A DNA stretch of 33,332 nt from T3Sed10-241 sp036796255 (GTDB lineage: Bacteria; Bacteroidota; Bacteroidia; Flavobacteriales_D; Cryomorphaceae): NCBI GenBank assembly GCA_036796255.1, contig DAIRDH010000038.1, positions 1-33,332 on the forward strand, in the 5' to 3' direction. Under the pieces are notes generated by a model. It did not search any database. It saw only the letters and a list, made by a program, of their open reading frames with translations, and was not told where the DNA came from. Position numbers and translations under genes: made by a program. Shown here piece by piece: positions 25,582 to 33,332 of this stretch; within the stretch, counting starts at the first letter, position 1, and every line of letters starts with the position of its first letter.

Positions 25582-26736
25582 TTAGTGGCTGTGGCGATCA
25601 GCTTGATTTTCGCTTGATACAAGTGTAGCAAGGGCACGGTCAAGGTTTTTACAAATAAATTGACGTTCGTCATTGGCAGCCAAAAGCACCCGTCTGCCTT
25701 CAGTAACCATACTGTCTGCAAAAGTAATGACCTCAAAATTATCTCCGGCACTCGCCAGGCCAAGCCATTTACCTTCTATTTGCACTGCGCTGCCGGTAGG
25801 AAGGGCAAGAACTTCTCTGCTTTTTGTAATGATTGTGGCAGAAACGAACATACCCGGCATCATGCCTTGGATTCCCTCGGCAGGATGCGCGTCTACATTC
25901 ACTGTATTTTTTTGGGTTTCGACATGTTGTGAAACCAGGAAAACTTCTGCCTCCATTGCACGCTCCGATCCACCAAAAGCGAACTTTACCTTCTGTCCTT
26001 GCGCTACCTTACCCGCATGCTCTTGGTAAAGCGAGAGCTCGATATGCAAATGCGAAGGATCAACCATGCTGTATATTGGCATATTGGGTGCTATGAAGGT
26101 GCCGATGTTGCCATGGGCTTTGGTGATGTACCCTGTAACGGGTGCCTTTAAAAGAACTTCCTCGGCTATACCCTGAGCTATAATCGCTTCAGGACTCATT
26201 CCCGACATTTTTAACCTCACTTCAAGTCCTTGTCTCTTGACCTTGAAGGTTGCATTTGCCGCGAGAACTTCTTCGTATACTTTTTCAGATGTACTGCCTT
26301 CTTCTCGCAGGGTTTGTTGTCTATTTAAGGCTTTTGTGTTTTCTCTTTCCGCGGCTATCAATTCGAGGTATTCTTCCTGAAGTGACACATAGTTAAGGTG
26401 GCGCAGCTTGGCTATCACTGTACCTTTATTCACAAATGCGCCTTCGTAGTATTTCATCTCAGTGATTTCTCCTCCATAAGGAGTTGAGATGTCAAACATG
26501 CTCTGCGGTGGCGCTTCAATTGTACCACGGGTTTGAATGGAATCCCTTAGTTGGAAAGGTTGTGCCGTACAATAGCCCACTTCAAAATCCCGAAGTGAGG
26601 TGCTATCTACTGTTATGGGCTGCCCGTGCTCGTGATCATGGTCTTCATGATTGAGCGCATCCTCCTCGGTTGAGCTCTTACACGCGTTGAAAAGCAATAG
26701 GCTTGCTGTTGTGATTGATATCGCTAGGTGCTTCAT
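25582..26736 (-). CDS. RND efflux periplasmic adaptor lipoprotein (CusB/CzcB type)
   Basis: The 384-residue membrane-fusion protein links the RND pump to the outer-membrane channel. A lipoprotein signal ends at Cys19 (LLFNAC). Just after it lies a His/Asp-rich stretch, HEDHDHEHG (30-38), a likely metal-binding site. The barrel-sandwich half-motifs (IEAPPQSMFDISTPYGGEI and APVTGYITKAHGNIG) flank a coiled-coil hairpin (about 115-180). Then come beta-barrel and membrane-proximal domains. The C-terminus ends RHSH. The ATG overlaps the pump stop as ATGA, so translation is coupled. The His-rich ends and partner pump point to a divalent cation rather than a drug. Confidence 0.92.
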   Translation of the reverse strand: MKHLAISITTASLLLFNACKSSTEEDALNHEDHDHEHGQPITVDSTSLRDFEVGYCTAQPFQLRDSIQTRGTIEAPPQSMFDISTPYGGEITEMKYYEGAFVNKGTVIAKLRHLNYVSLQEEYLELIAAERENTKALNRQQTLREEGSTSEKVYEEVLAANATFKVKRQGLEVRLKMSGMSPEAIIAQGIAEEVLLKAPVTGYITKAHGNIGTFIAPNMPIYSMVDPSHLHIELSLYQEHAGKVAQGQKVKFAFGGSERAMEAEVFLVSQHVETQKNTVNVDAHPAEGIQGMMPGMFVSATIITKSREVLALPTGSAVQIEGKWLGLASAGDNFEVITFADSMVTEGRRVLLAANDERQFICKNLDRALATLVSSENQADRHSH

Positions 26737-29700
26737 TTGGAATCGTATCGGGTTAGGTTGATGCGTGCGCTGCCATAATCTTCTGACAGGTCGAGGTATT
26801 GGAGATGTAGAAGGTAGGCCGCACTGAGGGCTTGCAAAAGCTGATAGGCATCGGTTTCACCGCTTTTAAAACCTGCTTGGGCTTTAGTACTTAGTTGAAG
26901 TGATTTTTCATAAAAATCTATGCCATCATTGTCGTACAGATTTTTAAGCGTCCCGAAGGCGTGGTATTTCTGGCGTGCCTCAGCTTCAAGACTGAACTTA
27001 ACAGCCTCAAGCTTTAGCTGCTCCTGCTCGAGGACTATGCCCGCCTGTTTGCTGCGCGACTTGTCGGGACCATACCATAGCGGAAGGGCTACGCCTAGAA
27101 AGTATGCATCGCCACCGGAAAAGCCCTCAAGTCTGGCATGTTGGTAGCCAGCTGACAATGCAGGGAAAAACGCACTGCGCTCCACCTTGATCCCAAGCTC
27201 TCCCTCTTCAATACGCACTTCCTGCGCTTTGCTGTAGCGCTGCGTAAATAGCGTATCAGGGATGGGATGCAGCACGCCAAATCCATTGTCTTCAGAGGGT
27301 TTTAAGCCCGATACGTCAAACTGGCAAAGCCGTTCCAGAGCAAGGGCTCTTTCTCCAAGCAGGATTTGATGCTTCGTTTTTTCTCGCCTTATCCTGAGCA
27401 GCTCGGCTTCGAAAATGTGCTGCTGTGTTGCAGGGATGTTTCCAACACGGGCCTGCGATTTGACACGTTGCTCAAGGGAGTCAAGCCTTGCGCTGTAGCT
27501 CTGAGATATTGCCAAACGTTCATGGGCAGTGATCCATTGCAGGTAAGCAACTTTGAGATCTGCTTCAAAGCTTTTGCGAAAGGCGTGCACTTCTGCTTCA
27601 GTTGCAGCAATGCGCGCTTCTTGCCGCTTGCCGCGGTAGATGTGCTCCGGTATGGATCCAAAGTCTTGTGTGAAAAGCCATTGATAATCTTGTGTAAAGG
27701 GAACCGCATTGAGCTGTCCATAGCCATACTCAATCTGCGTAGGTTGTATCTGCCAACTCTCTCCAATCCGCTCCCGCTCGAAATCCAGCATGCTTTCCGA
27801 CAGCTCCAGGTTGGGGTTGTAGGCAAATGCGGCTGTTTTAAAGTCGTCCCAATTCACGGGCTGTCTTTCTTGGGCAAAGCTTTCACTGCTTCCGCCAAAA
27901 ATGCAAAGCGCTGCTATCATCGCAGCCGTGCCGAGTGTTCTTTTGCCATGAAGGTGGGTCTCCACCCAAAAATAAAGTTTGGGTAAATATACCAGGGTAA
28001 GGAAGGTGTCGACGAAGAGGCCTCCAATCACCACGGTGGCAAGTGGGCGTTGTACCTCTGCGCCGGCATTGGTGCTCAGCGCCATAGGCAAAAATCCCAA
28101 GATCGCAGTAAGCGCTGTCAATATCACGGGCCTGTATCTATCAGAACCTGCCAGGGCAACCAGCTTGCGTAAATCCATTTCAGGGTGGGTTTCGCGCATA
28201 TGATTGATGTGGCTAATTAGCACGATGCTGTTGAGGACACCCACTCCAAAGAGGGCGATAAAGCCGATACCCGCTGATATGCTGAAAGGCAAGCCTCTCA
28301 ACGATAGCGCCCAAATACCTCCAATGGTGGTAAAGGGTACCGCGCTGAAAACGAAAATAGCATGTCGCCATTTTGCAAAAGTGAAGTATAGCAATCCCAA
28401 AATGATAAGCAATGAAATAGGAACAGCGATGAGCAAACGGCTGCGCGCTTCTTCGTAATTGCGAAATTCGCCTTCATAGCGGAGTGAGTAACCTGGTGGC
28501 ATGTTCAAATTGGCCTCCAGTTCATTTTTGATGTCGTCCACCACTTCCGTAAGGCTGCGGTTGCGCACATTCACTCCGATCGAAATGCGACGCTGGGCAT
28601 TTTCGCGTGTAACCATAGCCATTCCTTCATCTCTTGTTTCGTCAACAACCTGATCTAGTGAAACCATATTTCCGTTTTTTGTTCGAAGCATGATACTTGA
28701 CAGATCAGGTGCAGCCTCATCGCTCCTGGCAATGCGCATAACAAGGTTAAAGCGTCGCTCGTCTTCGTAAATCACTCTGGCCGGCACACCTGCATAAGCC
28801 GACTGTATGGCGAGATTCACATCTGCTACATCGAGTCCATACCAGGCCAATTTATCGCGGTTGGGTTCTATGATCAATTGCATCAAACCCTCAGTGCGTT
28901 CCAGTTTCACATCGTCGGCGCCATCAATTTGGGCAATGAGGGCTTCGGCCCTTTCCCCTACATTGCGCAATTCTTCCGTATTTGGCCCGAAAAGCTTGAC
29001 TGCTATATCGGCTTTGCTACCAGAGATCAGCTCATTGAATCTGAGCTGTATAGGCTGACTGAATTCAAAATTTACTTCCGGAAATGCTTTGAGTTCTTCT
29101 TTCATGAGCGACACCAGCGCGTAACGGTCGCTGGCCTTCTGCCATTGATCTTTGGGATGGAGCAAAAGCATGATGTCGGCATCCTCAATGGCCATAGGGT
29201 CGGTGGGAATTTCGGCCGTGCCAATTTTGGACACCACACTGCGCAGCTCATCGGGGAAGGCTTTTAATAACTTTTGCTCTACTGCTGTGGCTGTCGCAAC
29301 CACTTCTTCCACATTGCTTCCTGAGCGCACAGCCATTTGCATGGCAAGGTCGCCTTCTTCCAGGTCGGGTACAAAGACAGCTCCCATACTTCCAATTCGC
29401 CAGACGGTAATCGCCATGGCTACCACGAGGCCTGCCATGGTAAGTACCCTTGCAGGCAAAATTCGTTCCAGCCAGATTCTGTAAGCACCTGCCATGCGCT
29501 TCATCCAACGTTCACCGAGGGTGGTTTTTTCCAGATTGATTTTGCGGAGCAGCAATGCACCAGCAGCCGGAATGAATGTGACCGACAATATGAGCGCACC
29601 GGTGAGGGCAAATATTAATGTGAGTGCCATGGGTTGAAACATCTTGCCTTCAATGCCCCCAAGATAAAGCACTGGAAAGAACACAACCAAAATAATAAGT

Positions 29701-31055
29701 ACGCCAAATGCAGCTGATTTGTAGACCTGTACTGTGGCATCAATCGCTATTTGATCACTTTCGGATTTACTGAGTTTTTGTCCCAAATAGCCTATGGCAA
29801 ATGCGTGCAATATGCCCTCAACAATAATGACTGCCCCGTCGACTACAATTCCAAGATCTACTGCGCCAAGGCTCATCAGGTTGGCCGATACCCCAAATAT
29901 CGACATCATCAGCAAGGCAAAAAGCATGGATAGGGGAATGATGGAGGCCACGAGCAATCCTGAACGAAAGTCGCCGAGAAAAAAAATTAATATAAACGCT
30001 ACGACCAGTCCGCCCACTGCCAGGTTTTCAACAGCCGTGCCAATGGTGCGACTCACAAGGCCACTGCGCTCAAGGTAGGGTTCAATGCGAACCCCCTCAG
30101 GCAATGATTTTTGAATTTCTTCTATGCGTAGCTTAACCCTTTCGACCGTTGCTTTGGCATTGGCGTCTTTAAGTAAAAGAGTGATGCCCCCCACGGTTTC
30201 TCCCTTGCCGTCTTTGGTGAGGGCGCCATAGCGGAGTGCTGCGCCGTATCCCACTTCCGCGATATCTTTTACCAGCACCGGGTGACCTTCCCGGGTTGAA
30301 ATGGATATTTTTCCGAGGTCATCAAGCCCTGAGATCAATCCCTCCGTTCGGATGTATACGGCCTTCTTCTCTTCATTCAGGTAGCCTGCACCCGTGTTGG
30401 TATTGTTGCTTTCAAGGGCATGGAGCAACATGTCAGGAGTGATGCCCAGGGCGGCCATCCGCTCAGGGTGGAATTTTACTTCATACTGTTTTACCAGCCC
30501 ACCAAAAGAGCTCACGTCTATAACCCCTTCTATTCCAGTAAGCTGTCGCTTAACAAGCCAATCCTGAATGGTGCGCAACTCCATGGCGTCGTAGCGTTCT
30601 GCATACTCAGGATCAACGGCTAATGTGTACTGGTAGATTTCACCGAGTCCTGTGGTGATGGGCATCATTTCAGGAATGCCGAATACCGGAGGGATGTCTC
30701 CCGATGCTTGCCGCAGTTGCTCTGCGATGAGCTGTCTGGCTTCAAGGGTGGGAACACTTTCATCAAAGACGGCAGTGACAAGGCTTAATCCAAATCGGCT
30801 TATGCTGCGAAGGTCGATTATTCCAGGAAGGTTGGCCAGCCTTTGCTCTACAGGAAAGGTGATAAAGCGTTCTACATCCTCCGCGGGTAAGCCGGCGCTC
30901 ACAGTGATCACCTGGACTTGATTGTTGGTGATATCCGGGACAGCATCTATAGGCAGAAGGCTTATTGCGAAAGTGCCAGCAAGAATAAGCAGGAGTACCC
31001 CAAAAAATACGATAGGTTTATTCCTAACGGAAAAATCGACTATGAATCTGAGCAT
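26733..31055 (-). CDS. CzcA-type heavy-metal RND pump fused to a CzcC/TolC-like channel
   Basis: The 1440-residue polypeptide has two parts. Residues 1 to about 1035 are a heavy-metal efflux RND transporter. Span 4 carries D400, D406 and E413, with the spacing of CzcA D402/D408/E415, and the pore region has the usual PDLEEGDL. CusA's third methionine position reads NEL, as in CzcA-like Co/Zn/Cd pumps, not Cu/Ag pumps. After a basic linker a second signal-like segment (TLGTAAMIAALCIF...ESFAQ, about 1040-1060) precedes a TolC-type outer-membrane factor (about 1065-1440) with long helices. This fusion is common in Bacteroidota; how one chain reaches two membranes is unclear, and cleavage is likely. 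Confidence 0.93.
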   Translation of the reverse strand: MLRFIVDFSVRNKPIVFFGVLLLILAGTFAISLLPIDAVPDITNNQVQVITVSAGLPAEDVERFITFPVEQRLANLPGIIDLRSISRFGLSLVTAVFDESVPTLEARQLIAEQLRQASGDIPPVFGIPEMMPITTGLGEIYQYTLAVDPEYAERYDAMELRTIQDWLVKRQLTGIEGVIDVSSFGGLVKQYEVKFHPERMAALGITPDMLLHALESNNTNTGAGYLNEEKKAVYIRTEGLISGLDDLGKISISTREGHPVLVKDIAEVGYGAALRYGALTKDGKGETVGGITLLLKDANAKATVERVKLRIEEIQKSLPEGVRIEPYLERSGLVSRTIGTAVENLAVGGLVVAFILIFFLGDFRSGLLVASIIPLSMLFALLMMSIFGVSANLMSLGAVDLGIVVDGAVIIVEGILHAFAIGYLGQKLSKSESDQIAIDATVQVYKSAAFGVLIILVVFFPVLYLGGIEGKMFQPMALTLIFALTGALILSVTFIPAAGALLLRKINLEKTTLGERWMKRMAGAYRIWLERILPARVLTMAGLVVAMAITVWRIGSMGAVFVPDLEEGDLAMQMAVRSGSNVEEVVATATAVEQKLLKAFPDELRSVVSKIGTAEIPTDPMAIEDADIMLLLHPKDQWQKASDRYALVSLMKEELKAFPEVNFEFSQPIQLRFNELISGSKADIAVKLFGPNTEELRNVGERAEALIAQIDGADDVKLERTEGLMQLIIEPNRDKLAWYGLDVADVNLAIQSAYAGVPARVIYEDERRFNLVMRIARSDEAAPDLSSIMLRTKNGNMVSLDQVVDETRDEGMAMVTRENAQRRISIGVNVRNRSLTEVVDDIKNELEANLNMPPGYSLRYEGEFRNYEEARSRLLIAVPISLLIILGLLYFTFAKWRHAIFVFSAVPFTTIGGIWALSLRGLPFSISAGIGFIALFGVGVLNSIVLISHINHMRETHPEMDLRKLVALAGSDRYRPVILTALTAILGFLPMALSTNAGAEVQRPLATVVIGGLFVDTFLTLVYLPKLYFWVETHLHGKRTLGTAAMIAALCIFGGSSESFAQERQPVNWDDFKTAAFAYNPNLELSESMLDFERERIGESWQIQPTQIEYGYGQLNAVPFTQDYQWLFTQDFGSIPEHIYRGKRQEARIAATEAEVHAFRKSFEADLKVAYLQWITAHERLAISQSYSARLDSLEQRVKSQARVGNIPATQQHIFEAELLRIRREKTKHQILLGERALALERLCQFDVSGLKPSEDNGFGVLHPIPDTLFTQRYSKAQEVRIEEGELGIKVERSAFFPALSAGYQHARLEGFSGGDAYFLGVALPLWYGPDKSRSKQAGIVLEQEQLKLEAVKFSLEAEARQKYHAFGTLKNLYDNDGIDFYEKSLQLSTKAQAGFKSGETDAYQLLQALSAAYLLHLQYLDLSEDYGSARINLTRYDSK

Positions 31056-31126
31056 GTGATTGATTTATTGCGTTAAGCGAATGCAAATACCATTTGTGAT
31101 GGCATTTAAGTGTAAAGAGATACCGC

Positions 31127-31522
31127 TTAGGCAAAGGGCGGCCCGCGAACACCTGAAGCAGGAGACGTGGCGGGCGAGGTGAATGAAGGCAAAAGAACAA
31201 TTTCATACCTGCCATAAAGTGCGTCAAAAATTAATGCTGGGTATGAAGTAACACAAAAGAATTGCTGGGTTCCACTGTTTTCAAAGTTCTCAAGATGGTC
31301 TTCCCCGAGGTCTGTTTCGAAAAAATGCAAAAGTAAGTGGGAGAAAGAATAGCGAATATCTTCATGCTCTTGGCATGTACTCTTCGTTTCCAATTGAGCA
31401 TGGTCGTGGGCACTAAGATTGTGGCCCAGAATAATGATGAGTGCAATTCCAAGACTTATGTTGCTGAGCCATTTCACAACCACGAATGTACAGAATTTGA
31501 TCGTCTTTGCAATTCGAGTCAT
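31127..31522 (-). CDS. Small exported His-containing protein at head of efflux operon
   Basis: The 131-residue protein starts at ATG 31522; a TTG at 31591 would overlap the response regulator and precede the signal sequence. A hydrophobic segment (about 12-33) ending LSA suggests a signal peptide with cleavage near residue 38. The mature part begins HDHA and holds further His residues (HEDIRY, HLLLHFF, EDHLENF) and Cys50 and Cys90, plausible metal ligands. It ends in a Ser/Thr/Pro-rich tail with RGPPFA. I do not recognise a named family, but short exported proteins at this position of CusA/CzcA operons recur in Bacteroidota. A metal-sensing or chaperone role is inferred. The pump gene follows after 71 nt. 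Confidence 0.7.
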   Translation of the reverse strand: MTRIAKTIKFCTFVVVKWLSNISLGIALIIILGHNLSAHDHAQLETKSTCQEHEDIRYSFSHLLLHFFETDLGEDHLENFENSGTQQFFCVTSYPALIFDALYGRYEIVLLPSFTSPATSPASGVRGPPFA

Positions 31523-31557
31523 CCCGTTCGATAGAGGATAGCATGTAAAGCCAAAAC

Positions 31558-31995
31558 TCAGATTCTTTTTTGAAAGCGAGAAAAGTTGCAATATTGTGTA
31601 AGTATGCGCTTGGTCTCCACGTCGGTGAGTGGTTTGATTACGAAATCCTGAATTTCAGGATGAATGGCACACTCCATCAAATGATTCACGTCAGCCGACG
31701 AAGTCAGCATGACAACCGAGTTTGGTCTGGGTTGACCAAACTCCTCTTTGTAAAGCTGCAAAAAGTCCCAACCATTTGATCTAGGCATGATGATATCCAG
31801 AAAAATGATGTCTGGAAGCGCCTGGTCGTCTCTCTTTCTAGACCTCAGGTAAATCAAAGCATCGTCAACGCTATTTTTAACCACTACTTCTCTCACCATA
31901 CTGGTTTCAATCAGAGTGCGTTCATTCAGCGTATTTGTGAGTTGGTTGTCATCAACGAGCATCACAAGCTTGGCATAGTCTTTCAATATCCTCAA
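31558..31995 (-). CDS. Single-domain response regulator
   Basis: The protein of about 145 residues consists only of a receiver domain: acidic pair D15-D16 (VMLVDDNQ), phospho-acceptor D67 (IIFLDIIMP), T98 (VVMLTSS) and K121 (FVIKPLT), all intact. There is no output domain. No ATG precedes the first strand; TTG 31995 or TTG 31986 would keep it whole, while ATG 31962 would cut it, so I used 31995. A -7 box at 32041-32048 fits these starts. The partner kinase is not in the window. Only 35 nt separate it from the efflux head gene, with no terminator, so cotranscription is possible, but a link to metal response is inference. Confidence 0.88.
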   Translation of the reverse strand: MRILKDYAKLVMLVDDNQLTNTLNERTLIETSMVREVVVKNSVDDALIYLRSRKRDDQALPDIIFLDIIMPRSNGWDFLQLYKEEFGQPRPNSVVMLTSSADVNHLMECAIHPEIQDFVIKPLTDVETKRILTQYCNFSRFQKRI

Positions 31996-32040
31996 TTTTA
32001 CTTCGGTAATCGACTCTCATAGCAGATTCATCGATAAATA

Positions 32041-32048
32041 CAAAGATA
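32041..32048 (-). promoter_or_regulatory. -7 box upstream of the response regulator
   Basis: On the minus strand this reads TATCTTTG, an exact TAnnTTTG match. No TTG is found at the -33 distance. Transcription would start near 32034, some 40 nt before the TTG start at 31995. The rest of the 254-nt gap is AT-rich and otherwise holds only the terminator at 32195-32230. Confidence 0.5.
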
Positions 32049-32194
32049 GGTACTTTTTTTATTTCGGGTAAATTGCCGGAGAATTTCAAAAATATTTTTT
32101 TGACTCGAGTGCTACATTAATTGAATTCGAGGTGGTTTTTTCATTTAATAAGCTGTAATTGAGAATTCGTAGCATCTAAATTGCCGCTGGAGAT

Positions 32195-32230
32195 AAAAAA
32201 AAACCGCTCCCTAAATAAGGAGCGGTTTTG
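32195..32230 (-). terminator. Terminator of the tandem-module T9SS gene
   Basis: AAAACCGCTCC (32200-32210) pairs perfectly with GGAGCGGTTTT (32219-32229) around an eight-base loop. On the minus strand the stem runs into nine T residues (complement of 32195-32203). It begins about 20 nt past the stop codon of the upstream gene. Confidence 0.93.
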
Positions 32231-32249
32231 AACAAAAATTCAGGATAGC

Positions 32250-33332
32250 TTACTCCACAATGATTCGCGTGCTATACACCTGTTGATCGTAGCGCAGTTC
32301 TACAAGGTAATATCCACTCTCGAGTGTGGCTTGCTGGTACTGCAGCACATTTCCCTCTATAGTGTTGATCGTATTCCCATGTACCAACCTTCCGCTCAGG
32401 TCGAATATCCTGATTTGTGTGGTTCCGTTGGCAGGCGCAACTATGGTGAATTCACCATTGTTGGGGTTAGGATAAACAGTGAAATTCTCGCGCTTGCTGT
32501 TGCGGACAAAGTCTGGCAGGCAATCTACACAGGAGCCAAAACAAACCAACTCTAGCACTTGATCCTGAGCGGGCATAACAAAAAGGCGGTTGAATCCACC
32601 GAAACCATCGTCTTCCCCACATTCAGCAGGAACCGTTTCAGCATTGTCGAAGCTGGGGCCGTTGAGGTATTTCCAGGTCACTGTTGTTCCGGCTTCTATA
32701 CTTGCTGTAAATGTGTATGTGCCTTCACCTTCATTTTCCATCGCTACTGGGCTGAAGCTGTTGAATGAACCGGCAATGTATGCGCCTTCTGGCTCGAGAA
32801 CAACTCCAAAAGTATTTACCTGAAAGGTCAAGTCGTAAAACTCAGGCGCGCTGCCACATGCCTCGCAAGATGCGTAGCATACAATATCCAGTACAATGCT
32901 TGTAGTGCCTACTTGTAAAGACCGGTTGTTGAAAGCACCCACACCACAAGCTGCTGGTACATCTTCGAATGCCTCACCATTACGGAACTTATACTCGTGA
33001 CTTGAGCCCTGCTCGAGCTCTAGTGAAATGCTGTAAATACCAGCTCCCTGGTCTTGCATCGCTTCAAAAGCAAACCCGTTGAAGGTGCCGGAAATGCCAA
33101 CTCCACCAGCTGCGATATCAACTTGGCTCATGTCGACGAGAAAGGTTACAAAGGTGGTTTCCACAACTACGCCGCACTCCACACAACTGCTGAAGCAAAC
33201 AGCGTCGAGCACGGTATCTGCTTCAGGCATTTCAAAAGTACGGTTGAAACCGCCAAAACCATCATCGCTTCCGCAAGCCGATGGTACAGATTCCTGCCCA
33301 TCAAATGTGCTTCCATTGAGGTATTTCCAAAG
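32250..33332 (-). CDS. Secreted tandem-module protein with T9SS sorting domain, 5' end outside window
   Basis: The frame is open to the window edge, so about 360 C-terminal residues are visible and the N-terminus is missing; an internal ATG at 33230 is not the true start. Repeating modules of about 110 residues follow the pattern VTFLVDMS/LTFQVNT, GTFNGF or AGSFNSF, KF/KYLNG, VPAxCG, then a CxxCxxC-like CFSSCVEC, CYASCEAC or CFGSCVDC. The beta-sandwich pattern resembles starch/glycogen-binding (CBM20/48-like) modules seen in flavobacterial surface proteins. It ends in a T9SS C-terminal domain (FTVYPNPNNGEFTIV, RIFDLSGRLV, SGYYLVELR). It is probably a secreted or surface glycan-binding protein; the ligand and any catalytic part lie beyond what can be seen. 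Confidence 0.85.
   Translation of the reverse strand, partial: LWKYLNGSTFDGQESVPSACGSDDGFGGFNRTFEMPEADTVLDAVCFSSCVECGVVVETTFVTFLVDMSQVDIAAGGVGISGTFNGFAFEAMQDQGAGIYSISLELEQGSSHEYKFRNGEAFEDVPAACGVGAFNNRSLQVGTTSIVLDIVCYASCEACGSAPEFYDLTFQVNTFGVVLEPEGAYIAGSFNSFSPVAMENEGEGTYTFTASIEAGTTVTWKYLNGPSFDNAETVPAECGEDDGFGGFNRLFVMPAQDQVLELVCFGSCVDCLPDFVRNSKRENFTVYPNPNNGEFTIVAPANGTTQIRIFDLSGRLVHGNTINTIEGNVLQYQQATLESGYYLVELRYDQQVYSTRIIVE
32512..33332 (-). repeat. Tandem Cys-rich modules within the T9SS gene
   Basis: Three modules end in Cys-rich motifs coded near 33190, 32870 and 32530, about 320-340 bp apart. The first (partial, window edge to about 33170) and third (about 32849-32512) are the most alike: both code KYLNG, then DDGFGGFNR and MP, and the DNA matches closely over about 90 bases. 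The second is more diverged. This pattern suggests duplication of alternating module types. Confidence 0.75.

Noticed and set aside
1..33332. CRISPR arrays, insertion sequences, integrons, attachment sites
   Set aside because: No regularly spaced short repeats, transposase or integrase genes, or terminal inverted repeats were seen.

Overview
The window is a bacterial chromosome segment, most likely from a Bacteroidota member of the order Flavobacteriales. This rests on several things seen here. The gene order tuf, tRNA-Trp, secE, nusG, rplK, rplA, rplJ, rplL, rpoB, rpoC is the one usual in that group. Two proteins carry type IX secretion C-terminal sorting domains. A CzcA-type RND pump is fused to its outer-membrane channel. 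Shine-Dalgarno sequences are generally absent, and several promoters fit the Bacteroidota form (TAnnTTTG with an upstream TTG). The species is not identifiable by eye. I see no prophage, insertion sequence, CRISPR array or other sign of recent transfer.

Region 1 (1-13043, plus strand) is the core translation and transcription cluster: EF-Tu, tRNA-Trp, SecE, NusG, ribosomal proteins L11, L1, L10 and L7/L12, RNA polymerase beta and beta', and a small DUF3467 protein. RNA structures punctuate it: a long hairpin before the tRNA, a structured leader before rplK, an attenuator-like terminator between rplL and rpoB, and a strong terminator between rpoC and the DUF3467 gene. secE starts with GTG and rpoB with TTG.

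Region 2 (13072-19348, minus strand) holds a patatin phospholipase fused to an outer-membrane barrel, a signal-less BtuF-like protein translationally coupled to a cystathionine beta-synthase-type enzyme, and a LolC/LolE-type permease with an unusually large periplasmic insertion. A NamZ-type (DUF1343) muramidase lipoprotein diverges from the permease at 19399.

Region 3 (20650-21381) contains the only long gene-less stretch (20650-21090). It folds into a series of helices that ends at a clear plus-strand terminator, and is the best candidate here for an undescribed RNA. A cold-shock protein with its own promoter and terminator follows on the minus strand.

Region 4 (21520-25433) has a secreted BNR-repeat protein, a GNAT/carbon-nitrogen hydrolase fusion, and a tight three-gene membrane operon (YtxH, DUF1469, small helical protein) that resembles E. 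coli yqjD-yqjE-yqjK in layout.

Region 5 (25582-33332, minus strand) is a metal-efflux operon: a small His-containing exported protein, a CzcA-CzcC fusion and a His-rich lipoprotein adaptor. It is preceded by a stand-alone response regulator and by the 3' part of a large secreted protein made of tandem Cys-rich modules, which runs off the window edge.

Most genes are ordinary for the group. The items most worth following up are the structured RNA, the cytoplasmic BtuF-like/CBS pair, the fused efflux pump with its head gene, and the yqjDEK-like operon.
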